Shown here: piece after piece, positions 5,775 to 13,561 of the stretch
Layout of the letters: the number at the start of each line of letters is the position of its first letter
How positions within the stretch are numbered: the first letter of the stretch is position 1
Source: Euryarchaeota archaeon UBA130
Lineage (GTDB): Archaea > Thermoplasmatota > Poseidoniia > Poseidoniales > Thalassarchaeaceae
Assembly (NCBI GenBank): GCA_002505775.1
Contig: DAVY01000005.1
Span: 687-14,723 of the forward strand
Length of the DNA: 14,037 bases
Direction of reading: 5' to 3'
Notes under the pieces: model-generated
What the model was told of the DNA's origin: nothing
The model's input: the letters and a program-made list of their open reading frames with translations, nothing else
The model's database searches: none
Program-made: the position numbers and the translations under genes

Positions 5775-8700
5775 TCAGAATGTGATATCATCATCAGACA
5801 GGTTTGCCAACAAGCTACTCTTCTCCTGATATCTCTGGAGAGCTTCCATCCTTCGCCCGTACATCACCACTCCTACAACACCGAAAAGAGCGAATGTTGC
5901 CCCTAAAATTATTGCAGGTACGGAGTACTGGACTACAGCCTCAACACCGACATCAAAAATCCCAAGATCAGAACCCATCTTCTTACCAGTAGCCTGGATG
6001 TTGTTATCCTCGTCAGTCTCGACAACTAGATTGTCCGGATCGACCACCACGACGATATCGTGAGAGCCTGCCTCTACCATGTACAGTAGTGTGATGGTAG
6101 GAGGATCTGGATCCTCTGAAGGCATGATTGCCTCGATTGTCTGTCTGTAGGCAATGTTCTCCTCTTTACACCCGTTCTTCTTGATGTCCGATTCTGTCTG
6201 ACCTGAGCAGAGAACTATGTTGATGTCGGTCGCGTGAGCATTGCCGATATTTCTGACTTGGACGTTGACTGAGAGCATGTCCCCAACAGAACCACGGTAT
6301 TCGTCCACAACAACGGAGTATATCTCCAAGTCTGGAGCCCTTAGTCTCAATTCGATGATTTGCTCATTCGTATCGCAGTTTGGAGGGTAGTTGTCTGGTA
6401 GGCCGTCTCCATTGAAATCGAGAGTGCAGGAGTCCTCCCAGGTCGGAGTTTCATCATGGTCGCCACCAGATTCGCTGGAGCCGAAGTCGGACATTACCTT
6501 GATTCCTATCTCCCTGTCCGCCAGAGTAGCCTCAGCATGAATATCCACTATTGCCACGATATTCAGTGTGGTATACGCCTCCATCTCAGGTAAAGTCAGG
6601 GAGTTCGTGGTAGCTGAGACATAGCATTCATCTGTTGGAATCGGATCATCCATGGTCAGCTCGAGACAGTTCTTCTCAATTGGGAACTCTGTATCAAAAC
6701 CGTCCAGTAGAGCGTACCTGATTTGCCATTTGTCTAGTTGGTTCATTCCGGGTTGAATATCCCATTCTCCAGCCGCGTCAATTGTGTGGTTGTGGAGGGT
6801 CGGGGTGTCTGGAACGTTTCCGAAGTTGGTGACATTCATAACGAACCTTACTGTTCTTCCTGGTGCAGTCGTCTTGATTTTGCTCTCCACAGCTGGATCA
6901 AGTACTATTCTCATGTCATGGAATTCTATGATTTCTACCTGAAGGGTGATTAGATCCCTCAGTTTTGTTCCTTCGTACTTCTCCTCGCTCATCACCTCTA
7001 GGACAATGGTATATTGCCCAGCCAGTGTCTTTTCTGGAACACTGATCGTTATGGGCACTTCTTGTGACTCGTCTCTTTCGAGCTCCTCGAAGAGGACCCG
7101 TGGGATATCCAAATCCCAAACATGGGTATAGCCCTCTGAGTCTGTTATCGACTGGATGGCCATGTCATACCTGTCTTGGCCGTTACCAGTATTCTCTATT
7201 GTTGTCGGCATCACATATTGCTGACCGGGGTGAAGTGAAAGAATGGTATCTGGCACCGATGCCTCTAGATCGTAAACCTGTATTACATTGGTGAGAAGGA
7301 CTACATTGTCGCTTACCTGTGGGGAGCCCTCTAAGTAGGCCCTGAATGAAACCGATGTTCCTAGTCCTGCGGTAGCGTTGTAAGGGGCGCACATGTTTGC
7401 GGTTACGGTTTGTGGAACTCCTATCTGGGACCAGTATCTGGGAGCGTCATCGGGTATTCCATTGCCTCCCGGCGCTTCGCTGAAGTCCAGATCCACTACC
7501 CAGTTGTCATACCTCCAAGTGTTTTCAGAAATTTCTGGAGGTCTCTCGTCAGGGCCACCGGGCGTACTGAAAATCAGATGACCGGGGGTGAAATGCTTGG
7601 TAACTTGAACATCGAAGGCTGAGCATTCTCCCGGAAGAACGTTCTGAGTGGTTTCGCCTAGATTGAAAACGATGTTCCCTGTTGTCCTCACAGAGACGTT
7701 GACCCACAATTCCAGTATGTCGAAGGTCCCCCTATCCACAGAAAGGACGGGTTCCCCGGTTGACCATCCCTTGAGATATATGACAAAGGTCCCTGGCTCC
7801 TGAGAAGTTGGTACACTTACCTGAAGATTCCTAGTGACAGACTGACTCGGATCGAGAGACAGAGATAGTGGGAACGATATTCCCCATCCAAATGGCAACG
7901 CCCATTCCGTCTGACCTTCGAGAGTTGTTGGGTCATAGAAAGCGAACGTGTCATACACATTGCCGGTATTAGTTATGGATATGGAGAACACAGCATTTTG
8001 TCCCTGTTCAACATCGGCCTGATAGTGACTGGTATCCAATTGGATACCATGCACCACATCCATTAGAACTAGTGTAATCTGCTCATCCCTGATGGCTGGG
8101 TCTTTGTCAGATATTGCCGAGAGCACAATTGTTGCTAGCTCATCCTGATCTGCCTGATATATTGTGGGGGACCTTATCCTCATGTAAATCGGCTCGGATT
8201 CCCCTCCTTGTAGGAAGATTGGGGTTGATGGGAAGATGGGAGTATGGTTTGTTGCGAAGAAGAGCGTGGAGCTCCAATTATTGGGAACGCCTTCCATCGA
8301 TATGAAATACGTATCCGAGACCAAGTCAGGAGGTCCCGGTGTCGGGTTTGAAATTGACATATTGAAGGTGGTCTGACCGCTTGGCTGTATGGTGTGGTAG
8401 TAGGTCTCAGTCTCACCCAGAGATATGTCAACCAACCCCGTTAAGATGTGTGTGTAGCAGATAGTGAATTTTCCGTTGTTGTTCTGATCGGAGCACTTGT
8501 GGTCATCAGACCAAGCTATGTGCGCACCTGAGCCCAGATCATTCGCAAATGCGGGGGGTTGTCCCAAGTCTGGGGATGCAGGAGAATTGGGGCCCAGTTT
8601 GTTCGATGACCAAGAGGTAACGGGTATTACCTCCCATTCATCCAAAACGGACGTGGCCAGGGAATTCAAAGGGAAGCCATCTGGGTGAGAGTTGTGGGTA

Positions 8701-10847
8701 TGATTGAGTCTCGCATACATCACTGCCTCCATCTGACTCTCGTTACTGTTGTCGAGCCATGACAGGTGAACGTTGTCAAAGTCGTCGGTCAATATGGCCG
8801 GCATGTGCGAGTTTGCGCCGTAGGGCCTGTTAGAGTCTATGCCCCCGAGTCCTTCGACAGTCGAGATTGCTGAGTCCGTGATCTGCTTAATTCCGAATGT
8901 CGGGAGTCCCTCTTCGACTCCATCCCACTCTCCAACTCCTTGTAATCTCAGTCTGGTGTAGTATACCTCGTAGTTGACATCTATCTCGAAACCGTAAGCC
9001 CTTCCATCCATCCAAGCAAGATGTGTGTTCCCAGATGTGTCCACTGCTATCGCTGGATGTAGGCTGAATGCATCATTCAGAGTGATTCTGGTATCATTGA
9101 CAACGACTAGGTGACCGTAGCCAAGCTCGTCTAGAGAGGGGCCTAAATCCTCAGTGTAAGTGTCCGCTTGGGTATCCACTATCGTACCTGAGTCACCTTT
9201 CTGCCAACCTGGAGGGGGGCTTTCTAGAAGCGCCCTTGGATCTAGCACGGTCATGAATATCTCCCTAGAGTTGTTTGTAGCTAGATACACCAATGCTTCC
9301 ACCATCAGCTGTAGTTCAGCGGCGCTTGAAGCACCAGTTGGGAAGCTGTACATCTGACCTCCGGCATCGGTTAGTCTGACACTCGTACCCGGACAATTCC
9401 TTGATGAGGAGGAGCTGACTATGCCATTAGGGCATTGAGCTAGATCTTTCATGGATGAGCCGACGTCTTCGTTATTCTGTGCCCAAAGTGGGGTCGGAAT
9501 GACTCCGGCATTCACACAGGCATCATGAGCCTCGAGGATTGTATTCGTATCTTGGGAATCCCAACCGGTGCCGTCATAGGGGGGTTCATCGGATACGGGA
9601 ATGATAATCTTGGTCGCATTTGGGTTCCACTTGTGATCTAGCTGCGTAGGTGGGTTCCCTGGTACGTTTCCTTGAGCGTCCTTCCATGACAGGCAGGCCC
9701 ATGTACTCGAAGGCCCCCAAGATTCAGAGCCAACTCCTCCTCCATCGTAGTTTATTGTCAGGGCTCCGCCATTCATGATTACGCCATTTAGCTTCCTGAT
9801 TCCCCCACTGTCATCACCGGGAACTAGTCCGAGTGGGGTTGACCTTGGCCCCTGAGAGCCGCTTCCGCCTGTTTGGTAAGCTGTCGCACAGTTTCCGGAA
9901 GTAGCTGCCGAGACGCTTGTGTGGCCACCTATTCCATAGAGGGTCTCATACACGGTCATGTTGGCCCTGATTAGAAGGGGCTTTAAACCTTGGAAATAGG
10001 AGCCGCTCACGAAATTGCCTCCGTAGAAGACAACGCACATGTCAGCCCACTCTGCGAGCATGGACCCAGATGTATCGATTGGAATCACCATTTCGACCTT
10101 TCCGCCCCTGGTATCGTCCCATACAACTTGAACGAAGTCATTCAAATCGATCGCTATGTCAGGGTGTCCCTTATGACCGATAATTGGTGTGAGCAGTGTC
10201 TCTCCGACAGCGAACTCCACTGTTCTTGAAACCACATCTGGATCTAGCATTGCATAGTATATCTGTGGCTGCTGGTAAAATTTATCCAAGGGCTCGTAAG
10301 AGTCCTGCCAGACTATGTGAGGATCGTTTGCTGAGTCAACATCGATCGCGGGCCAGTCCCTATTCTGTGGATGAGATGAAACTTCGAAATCATTGATGAT
10401 TGTGATTGCTGAATCGGTCGATTGGTCCCCATTCTGATCGTCTAGTGAAGGATCGATGAGTGTGTACATTATCGTCCATTGCCCCGCTTTGTCGGTCCAT
10501 GTGATGTGTACCATGTCATTGTGGTCGACTCTGGTATCTGGGTGCCAAGCTCTGTGTGCCCCCGCATTGGAGATCTTGGTATCATCAATCAGTACTTCTC
10601 CTCTGGGATCTAGCATCTTGTAATACAGGTGCTGTGTATTTCTGCTCCAGACGAAGTGAGTGTTTCCCTGTGAGTCGGCGTCTACAGAAACCATCCTGTC
10701 ACTGAATGCGCCATCGGGGGTAACTTCGATTGCATCTGTCATTACTACCTCGCTAGCACTGACATTTGGGAAGCTCATTCCAGCGAAAAGGCTCACGACC
10801 ATCAGCATAACCATTGCAATACTACTTCTCTTCTTCGATCTGTACAT
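5775..10847 (-). CDS. Giant cell-surface protein: propeller with inserted VWA domain, Ig-like/CARDB stalk, C-terminal membrane anchor
   Basis: A 1690-residue surface protein. Residues 1-32 are a signal peptide (AMVMLMVVSLFAGM core, V-S-A-S-E). Residues about 53-801 hold repeats of a propeller-like unit (D-x-x-x-x-H-x-x-W-x-D, then I-Y-Y-x-M-L-D-P), seven by my count. The fourth is split: its first half ends VVWDDTRGGK (241-250) and its second half resumes at EIFMTVLDP (529-537). Between lies a VWA domain with MIDAS motif DTSGS (258-262) and SDEPPYDG (419-426). Residues about 803-1500 look like successive Ig-like/NEW3-type domains (NTGNVYDTF, NTGNGQDRYDM, NFGNVPDTP). A CARDB-like domain spans about 1504-1620. 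A membrane helix spans about 1642-1664, followed by a short cytoplasmic tail (RRMEALQRYQEK). Calcium-loop-like DxNxD motifs, 16 cysteines and many N-glycosylation sequons fit an extracellular location. It is likely an adhesion, polymer-binding or envelope protein; no enzymatic activity is apparent. GGTGG 6 bases before the ATG supports the start. Confidence 0.93.
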   Translation of the reverse strand: MYRSKKRSSIAMVMLMVVSLFAGMSFPNVSASEVVMTDAIEVTPDGAFSDRMVSVDADSQGNTHFVWSRNTQHLYYKMLDPRGEVLIDDTKISNAGAHRAWHPDTRVDHNDMVHITWTDKAGQWTIMYTLIDPSLDDQNGDQSTDSAITIINDFEVSSHPQNRDWPAIDVDSANDPHIVWQDSYEPLDKFYQQPQIYYAMLDPDVVSRTVEFAVGETLLTPIIGHKGHPDIAIDLNDFVQVVWDDTRGGKVEMVIPIDTSGSMLAEWADMCVVFYGGNFVSGSYFQGLKPLLIRANMTVYETLYGIGGHTSVSAATSGNCATAYQTGGSGSQGPRSTPLGLVPGDDSGGIRKLNGVIMNGGALTINYDGGGVGSESWGPSSTWACLSWKDAQGNVPGNPPTQLDHKWNPNATKIIIPVSDEPPYDGTGWDSQDTNTILEAHDACVNAGVIPTPLWAQNNEDVGSSMKDLAQCPNGIVSSSSSRNCPGTSVRLTDAGGQMYSFPTGASSAAELQLMVEALVYLATNNSREIFMTVLDPRALLESPPPGWQKGDSGTIVDTQADTYTEDLGPSLDELGYGHLVVVNDTRITLNDAFSLHPAIAVDTSGNTHLAWMDGRAYGFEIDVNYEVYYTRLRLQGVGEWDGVEEGLPTFGIKQITDSAISTVEGLGGIDSNRPYGANSHMPAILTDDFDNVHLSWLDNSNESQMEAVMYARLNHTHNSHPDGFPLNSLATSVLDEWEVIPVTSWSSNKLGPNSPASPDLGQPPAFANDLGSGAHIAWSDDHKCSDQNNNGKFTICYTHILTGLVDISLGETETYYHTIQPSGQTTFNMSISNPTPGPPDLVSDTYFISMEGVPNNWSSTLFFATNHTPIFPSTPIFLQGGESEPIYMRIRSPTIYQADQDELATIVLSAISDKDPAIRDEQITLVLMDVVHGIQLDTSHYQADVEQGQNAVFSISITNTGNVYDTFAFYDPTTLEGQTEWALPFGWGISFPLSLSLDPSQSVTRNLQVSVPTSQEPGTFVIYLKGWSTGEPVLSVDRGTFDILELWVNVSVRTTGNIVFNLGETTQNVLPGECSAFDVQVTKHFTPGHLIFSTPGGPDERPPEISENTWRYDNWVVDLDFSEAPGGNGIPDDAPRYWSQIGVPQTVTANMCAPYNATAGLGTSVSFRAYLEGSPQVSDNVVLLTNVIQVYDLEASVPDTILSLHPGQQYVMPTTIENTGNGQDRYDMAIQSITDSEGYTHVWDLDIPRVLFEELERDESQEVPITISVPEKTLAGQYTIVLEVMSEEKYEGTKLRDLITLQVEIIEFHDMRIVLDPAVESKIKTTAPGRTVRFVMNVTNFGNVPDTPTLHNHTIDAAGEWDIQPGMNQLDKWQIRYALLDGFDTEFPIEKNCLELTMDDPIPTDECYVSATTNSLTLPEMEAYTTLNIVAIVDIHAEATLADREIGIKVMSDFGSSESGGDHDETPTWEDSCTLDFNGDGLPDNYPPNCDTNEQIIELRLRAPDLEIYSVVVDEYRGSVGDMLSVNVQVRNIGNAHATDINIVLCSGQTESDIKKNGCKEENIAYRQTIEAIMPSEDPDPPTITLLYMVEAGSHDIVVVVDPDNLVVETDEDNNIQATGKKMGSDLGIFDVGVEAVVQYSVPAIILGATFALFGVVGVVMYGRRMEALQRYQEKSSLLANLSDDDITF

Positions 10848-10853
10848 ATCTGA

Positions 10854-10890
10854 CCACCCGGTGATTATCTGCGAGTCTTTCAGATATATT
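10854..10890 (-). promoter_or_regulatory. Promoter and ribosome binding site of the giant surface protein gene
   Basis: On the minus strand a TATA-like AATATAT (10884-10890) lies about 40 bases before the ATG at 10847. This predicts a transcription start near 10860 and a leader of about 13 bases. That leader contains GGTGG (10854-10858), 6 bases before the ATG. The layout suggests the giant gene has its own promoter in the 98-base gap, rather than depending only on the upstream genes. Confidence 0.55.
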
Positions 10891-10945
10891 GCATACTTAA
10901 CCTACACGGATAGCGGTCACTTCTGATTAGGCTCGATATGGTACG

Positions 10946-11581
10946 CTAAGCCCAGTCTGCTGGATCAAAATCTCTTCCAAAACCGCCTGTCTCGTCAGTA
11001 TCTACTTCCCTTGGCTCATTGGCTGTCGGCTTGGACTTCCTAGTCGAAGCCTGGCCTTTCTTCTTGTTCCAGTCATCGACAGGACCGGGTTTGCCAGAAC
11101 CGGTACCGAATAGGAACTTGATTCTGTGAATAAGAGAGAGCTTGGTGAGCCAGACTCTTCTCATGGTGTGCATGAACTCGTTCTGGGTGAGTCCATCCAA
11201 CCAGATTGGCCTAGAGAGGTTGAAGGCCTGTAGTGGGCCGGGGACTTCGTTCACCTTTGACCCGACGTGGAGAACCCAATCGAGATCTGCCCTAGTCAGG
11301 TCCAAGCGAGTATCGTGTAGCCATTTCTTCCATTCATCGGAGTTTTCTTCAGAGTATTCTTTCATCTGCTCTTGTTGTCCCTCGTCCACCCTAGTTACAG
11401 AGTACACAAGAATGAGGGATCTATTCTTTGGAATTACCACGTTGAACAGGTGACCCCTCTTACTTGGTGGGTACTTGACGTGCATGTGCAAATGGGCCTG
11501 TTGATCTTCAACGTCTCTGGCCTCCAACTTCTCACTCTGGAGCCATTCTCTGACTGCCTGGGCGGCATCTCTCTTGTTCAC
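10946..11581 (-). CDS. Uncharacterised 211-residue protein, possibly DUF2299-like
   Basis: No signal peptide or membrane helix is present, so it is probably cytoplasmic. It starts with a helix (AAQAVREWLQSEKL, 6-19). Alternating beta-strand-like stretches follow (HLHMHVKYP, LFNVVIPKN, SLILVYSVTRV; about 30-65). A Trp-rich helical part comes next (WKKWLHDTRLDLTRADLDWVL, about 84-104), then FNLSRPIWLDGLTQNEFM (120-137) and a basic helix (RRVWLTKLSLIHRIKFLFG). The last 50 residues are low-complexity, first Lys/Ser/Pro then acidic, ending DFDPADWA. The order of elements recalls the archaeal DUF2299 family, itself like small chaperone-type alpha/beta folds. That is from memory and unverified. The start is GTG 11581, the only ordinary start after an in-frame stop upstream; no clear ribosome binding site precedes it. 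It lies 20 bases after the acyltransferase gene, suggesting co-transcription. The function is unknown. Confidence 0.8.
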   Translation of the reverse strand: MNKRDAAQAVREWLQSEKLEARDVEDQQAHLHMHVKYPPSKRGHLFNVVIPKNRSLILVYSVTRVDEGQQEQMKEYSEENSDEWKKWLHDTRLDLTRADLDWVLHVGSKVNEVPGPLQAFNLSRPIWLDGLTQNEFMHTMRRVWLTKLSLIHRIKFLFGTGSGKPGPVDDWNKKKGQASTRKSKPTANEPREVDTDETGGFGRDFDPADWA

Positions 11582-11601
11582 GCTCAGGCGGAGAGCTTGT
11601 C

Positions 11602-13101
11602 CTATTTGAGAGCCACTAATTCAGGAACAATGGAATTGATTAGATTGTTCAGTAGCTCTCCGTCTTCCGAATGAGCCAAACGTCGCCTTCTAAGTGACAT
11701 CCTGAAGTCTGTGACTAAATCGTAACCTCTGAGCATTACTAGATTGGAAAAATGGAAGATTGTTGATATGAGAAAAACCAAGATGACAAACGATAAGAGA
11801 AACTCCGCTCCGTCGACCGAACCCTCCAGAACTTGGTAAGCAATAATTCCTCCAACCAGTGGCCATATGGTTAATGGAGAAAAGAACCCGGCGAACATGT
11901 GGTAAGTTGTTCTAGCATCAACTCCTTCATCGGTGTTATCTCCTAAATACCTAGCAATAAGGGCCTGAAGCCCAGTTGAGGGGATAGATAGGGGTGAAGC
12001 TCCTATCATCAATAATACGCCAATAATCCCATTCAAGTACTGAACCTTGCTTTCTAAAGTAAAATCCTTCGAGATAGATCTCCCATCAAGTTGATTTGAA
12101 TGAAGGATATTTTCCGCTCGCTTGGACTTTTTCAGCAATTGCGGATTCTCTTTGACCTTGAGAGTGTCACGGATTTCTCTAGCGGCCTTTACCTCCTCCG
12201 AGTATGCCGTTAGCTTCTCTCCTCCAGCCAAGGAACTGAGGTGTCCGAGGAGGTGCCATGCCCTGTAAGTTTCCCAATCTGGTGCATCTGGGGTGATGGG
12301 GACCAATCGCCGGTATAGCTCGTTCCTGAGTTCCAATACTGTTTCTTCGGGGGGCTCTGACCAATCGCCTTGAATTAGGCTAGCAGAATGAAGTGGGTCT
12401 TCAATTACTGGAATCTGTAGTGGTTCTGGGTACTCCACGTAAACATCGGTACGGAACCAATGGTGACATCTGAAGTGGAGGCCCACAGGTTGGATGGTCG
12501 GAGGAGGAATTTCCTTTGCATCGGCAATAGATGCTGCGTTCAATGAGAATCTCAATGCTCCAGTTCTCAGGTGGTGGAGCTTTGAATCCTGATGTGATTT
12601 TCCCTCTGGCATAACAACTGCTCCATGGCCCCCTGCTATGCAGTGTGACATGGTCAACAGCGTACGATGGTTGATTGATTTGGAATACTCCGGGCCGACG
12701 ATTCCAGAAGCCTGTTCTGCTCGCCTTATCACCGGTTGGTTTCCCATTCTCCTTGTGATCCAACCTATGAGTGGCATGGTTGCGAGATCGTGCCTACCCA
12801 TGGTGATGGGTCTTTTGTCCTGTGAGAGTATTATCGATAATGGATCTACGAGTCCGTTGATATGCATTGAAGTGTAGACTCTGCCTCCTTTGCTATTGAT
12901 TGGATGCTCTTCCTCTTTATTCCTGAAGATATATGACTTCGAAAGCTCGGCTAGAGTCTTGATTACTGCCCATGCAATCCTGCTACCGGGGTGCTCCCCT
13001 GTGTGATCCCATGGAACTTTGTCCAGTTTCTTGGGATTGATTTTCAACGCCCCACTAGACAGTACTGGGTCTATGTCAGGGGCCTCCAGAGAGTCGCTCA
13101 C
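11602..13101 (-). CDS. Glycerolipid acyltransferase (PlsC/LPLAT superfamily, Gat1/Sct1-like) with C-terminal membrane helices
   Basis: A 499-residue membrane-associated enzyme expected to move an acyl group onto glycerol-3-phosphate or a lysophospholipid-like acceptor. Motif 1 is MHINGLVDP (79-87). His80 and Asp86 are separated by five residues, whereas PlsC has four; HX5D is seen in yeast Gat1/Sct1-type glycerol-3-phosphate acyltransferases and related bacterial proteins. Motif 2 is a candidate GNQPVIRR (120-127). Motif 3 is VVMPEGKSHQDSKLHHLRTG (162-181), matching the family's PEG-SH-LK-G pattern. Motif 4 is a candidate IQPVGLHF (203-210). Three hydrophobic stretches follow (about 355-385, 403-424, 433-456), then a basic RRRR tail. 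The start is GTG 13101 without a clear ribosome binding site. It lies 40 bases after the HIT gene and 20 before the next. Acyl-ester lipid enzymes are not part of classical archaeal ether-lipid synthesis, so its substrate matters. The family call is firm; the acceptor is not. Confidence 0.9.
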   Translation of the reverse strand: MSDSLEAPDIDPVLSSGALKINPKKLDKVPWDHTGEHPGSRIAWAVIKTLAELSKSYIFRNKEEEHPINSKGGRVYTSMHINGLVDPLSIILSQDKRPITMGRHDLATMPLIGWITRRMGNQPVIRRAEQASGIVGPEYSKSINHRTLLTMSHCIAGGHGAVVMPEGKSHQDSKLHHLRTGALRFSLNAASIADAKEIPPPTIQPVGLHFRCHHWFRTDVYVEYPEPLQIPVIEDPLHSASLIQGDWSEPPEETVLELRNELYRRLVPITPDAPDWETYRAWHLLGHLSSLAGGEKLTAYSEEVKAAREIRDTLKVKENPQLLKKSKRAENILHSNQLDGRSISKDFTLESKVQYLNGIIGVLLMIGASPLSIPSTGLQALIARYLGDNTDEGVDARTTYHMFAGFFSPLTIWPLVGGIIAYQVLEGSVDGAEFLLSFVILVFLISTIFHFSNLVMLRGYDLVTDFRMSLRRRRLAHSEDGELLNNLINSIVPELVALK

Positions 13102-13141
13102 AGTGTGGTCAGACAGGGTCTCAGTTGAGAAAGCACCGATT

Positions 13142-13561
13142 CTACATTATACTCATGGAGATCCTGTGCGCCAGCTCTGATGCATCTTTATTGTCAAGAC
13201 TCCCAGTGGGCCACGTCAGTTCGTGGTTCGAGTCAGAATACCTTGGTATGATGTGGAAATGGACGTGAAAAACCGTTTGACCTGCCTCAGAGCCGTTATT
13301 TTGTACGATATTATAGCTAGTTACTCCCGTGACCTCCAGAATCGATTTGCTGATTCTGACCAATGCCTTTCCAAGTTCTGCGGCTGATTCCTGTGAAAGC
13401 TCGTGTAACGAGGACGCTGGTTCCTTGGGGACGACTAATGTGTGCCCGTATGATGCGGGGTTGATATCCAAGAAAGAGTAGACGTATTCATTCTCGAATA
13501 TCTTGAATGAGGGGATTTCTCCTTCGATGATCCTGGTGAAAAGTGATTTTTCGTCTTTCAT
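13142..13561 (-). CDS. HIT family protein (histidine triad nucleotide hydrolase/transferase)
   Basis: A 139-residue cytoplasmic protein of the Hint branch, which hydrolyses nucleoside phosphoramidates and related AMP conjugates; the true substrate here is unknown. The histidine triad is HVHFHIIPR (99-107) with catalytic His101, preceded by QNNGSEAGQTVFHVHFH, the classic Hint signature, with Asn88/Asn89 near the phosphate. Residues YSFLDINPASYGHTLVVPK (28-46) match the nucleotide-pocket strand 'FLDI.P...GH.LV.PK'. Many Hint proteins begin with a zinc-binding C-x-x-C (CIFCKII). Here the equivalent is SLFTRIIEGEIPS, so zinc is not expected. The ATG overlaps the upstream flavoprotein's stop as ATGA, and GAGG lies 7 bases upstream, so translation is probably coupled. 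Length is normal and the family is certain. Confidence 0.95.
   Translation of the reverse strand: MKDEKSLFTRIIEGEIPSFKIFENEYVYSFLDINPASYGHTLVVPKEPASSLHELSQESAAELGKALVRISKSILEVTGVTSYNIVQNNGSEAGQTVFHVHFHIIPRYSDSNHELTWPTGSLDNKDASELAHRISMSIM

Noticed and set aside
9267..10100. VWA region as a separate gene or a recent insertion by a mobile element
   Set aside because: The frame is continuous, with no target-site duplications or terminal repeats visible, and the composition looks like the rest of the gene.
5804..10396. Many plus-strand open frames of 60-80 codons across the giant gene
   Set aside because: They lie opposite a clean 1690-codon frame with clear domains and lack signals, family motifs or good starts.
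12401..12763. Open frame of 120 codons on the same strand inside the acyltransferase gene
   Set aside because: It is an out-of-frame reading of the motif-bearing acyltransferase and shows no independent support.
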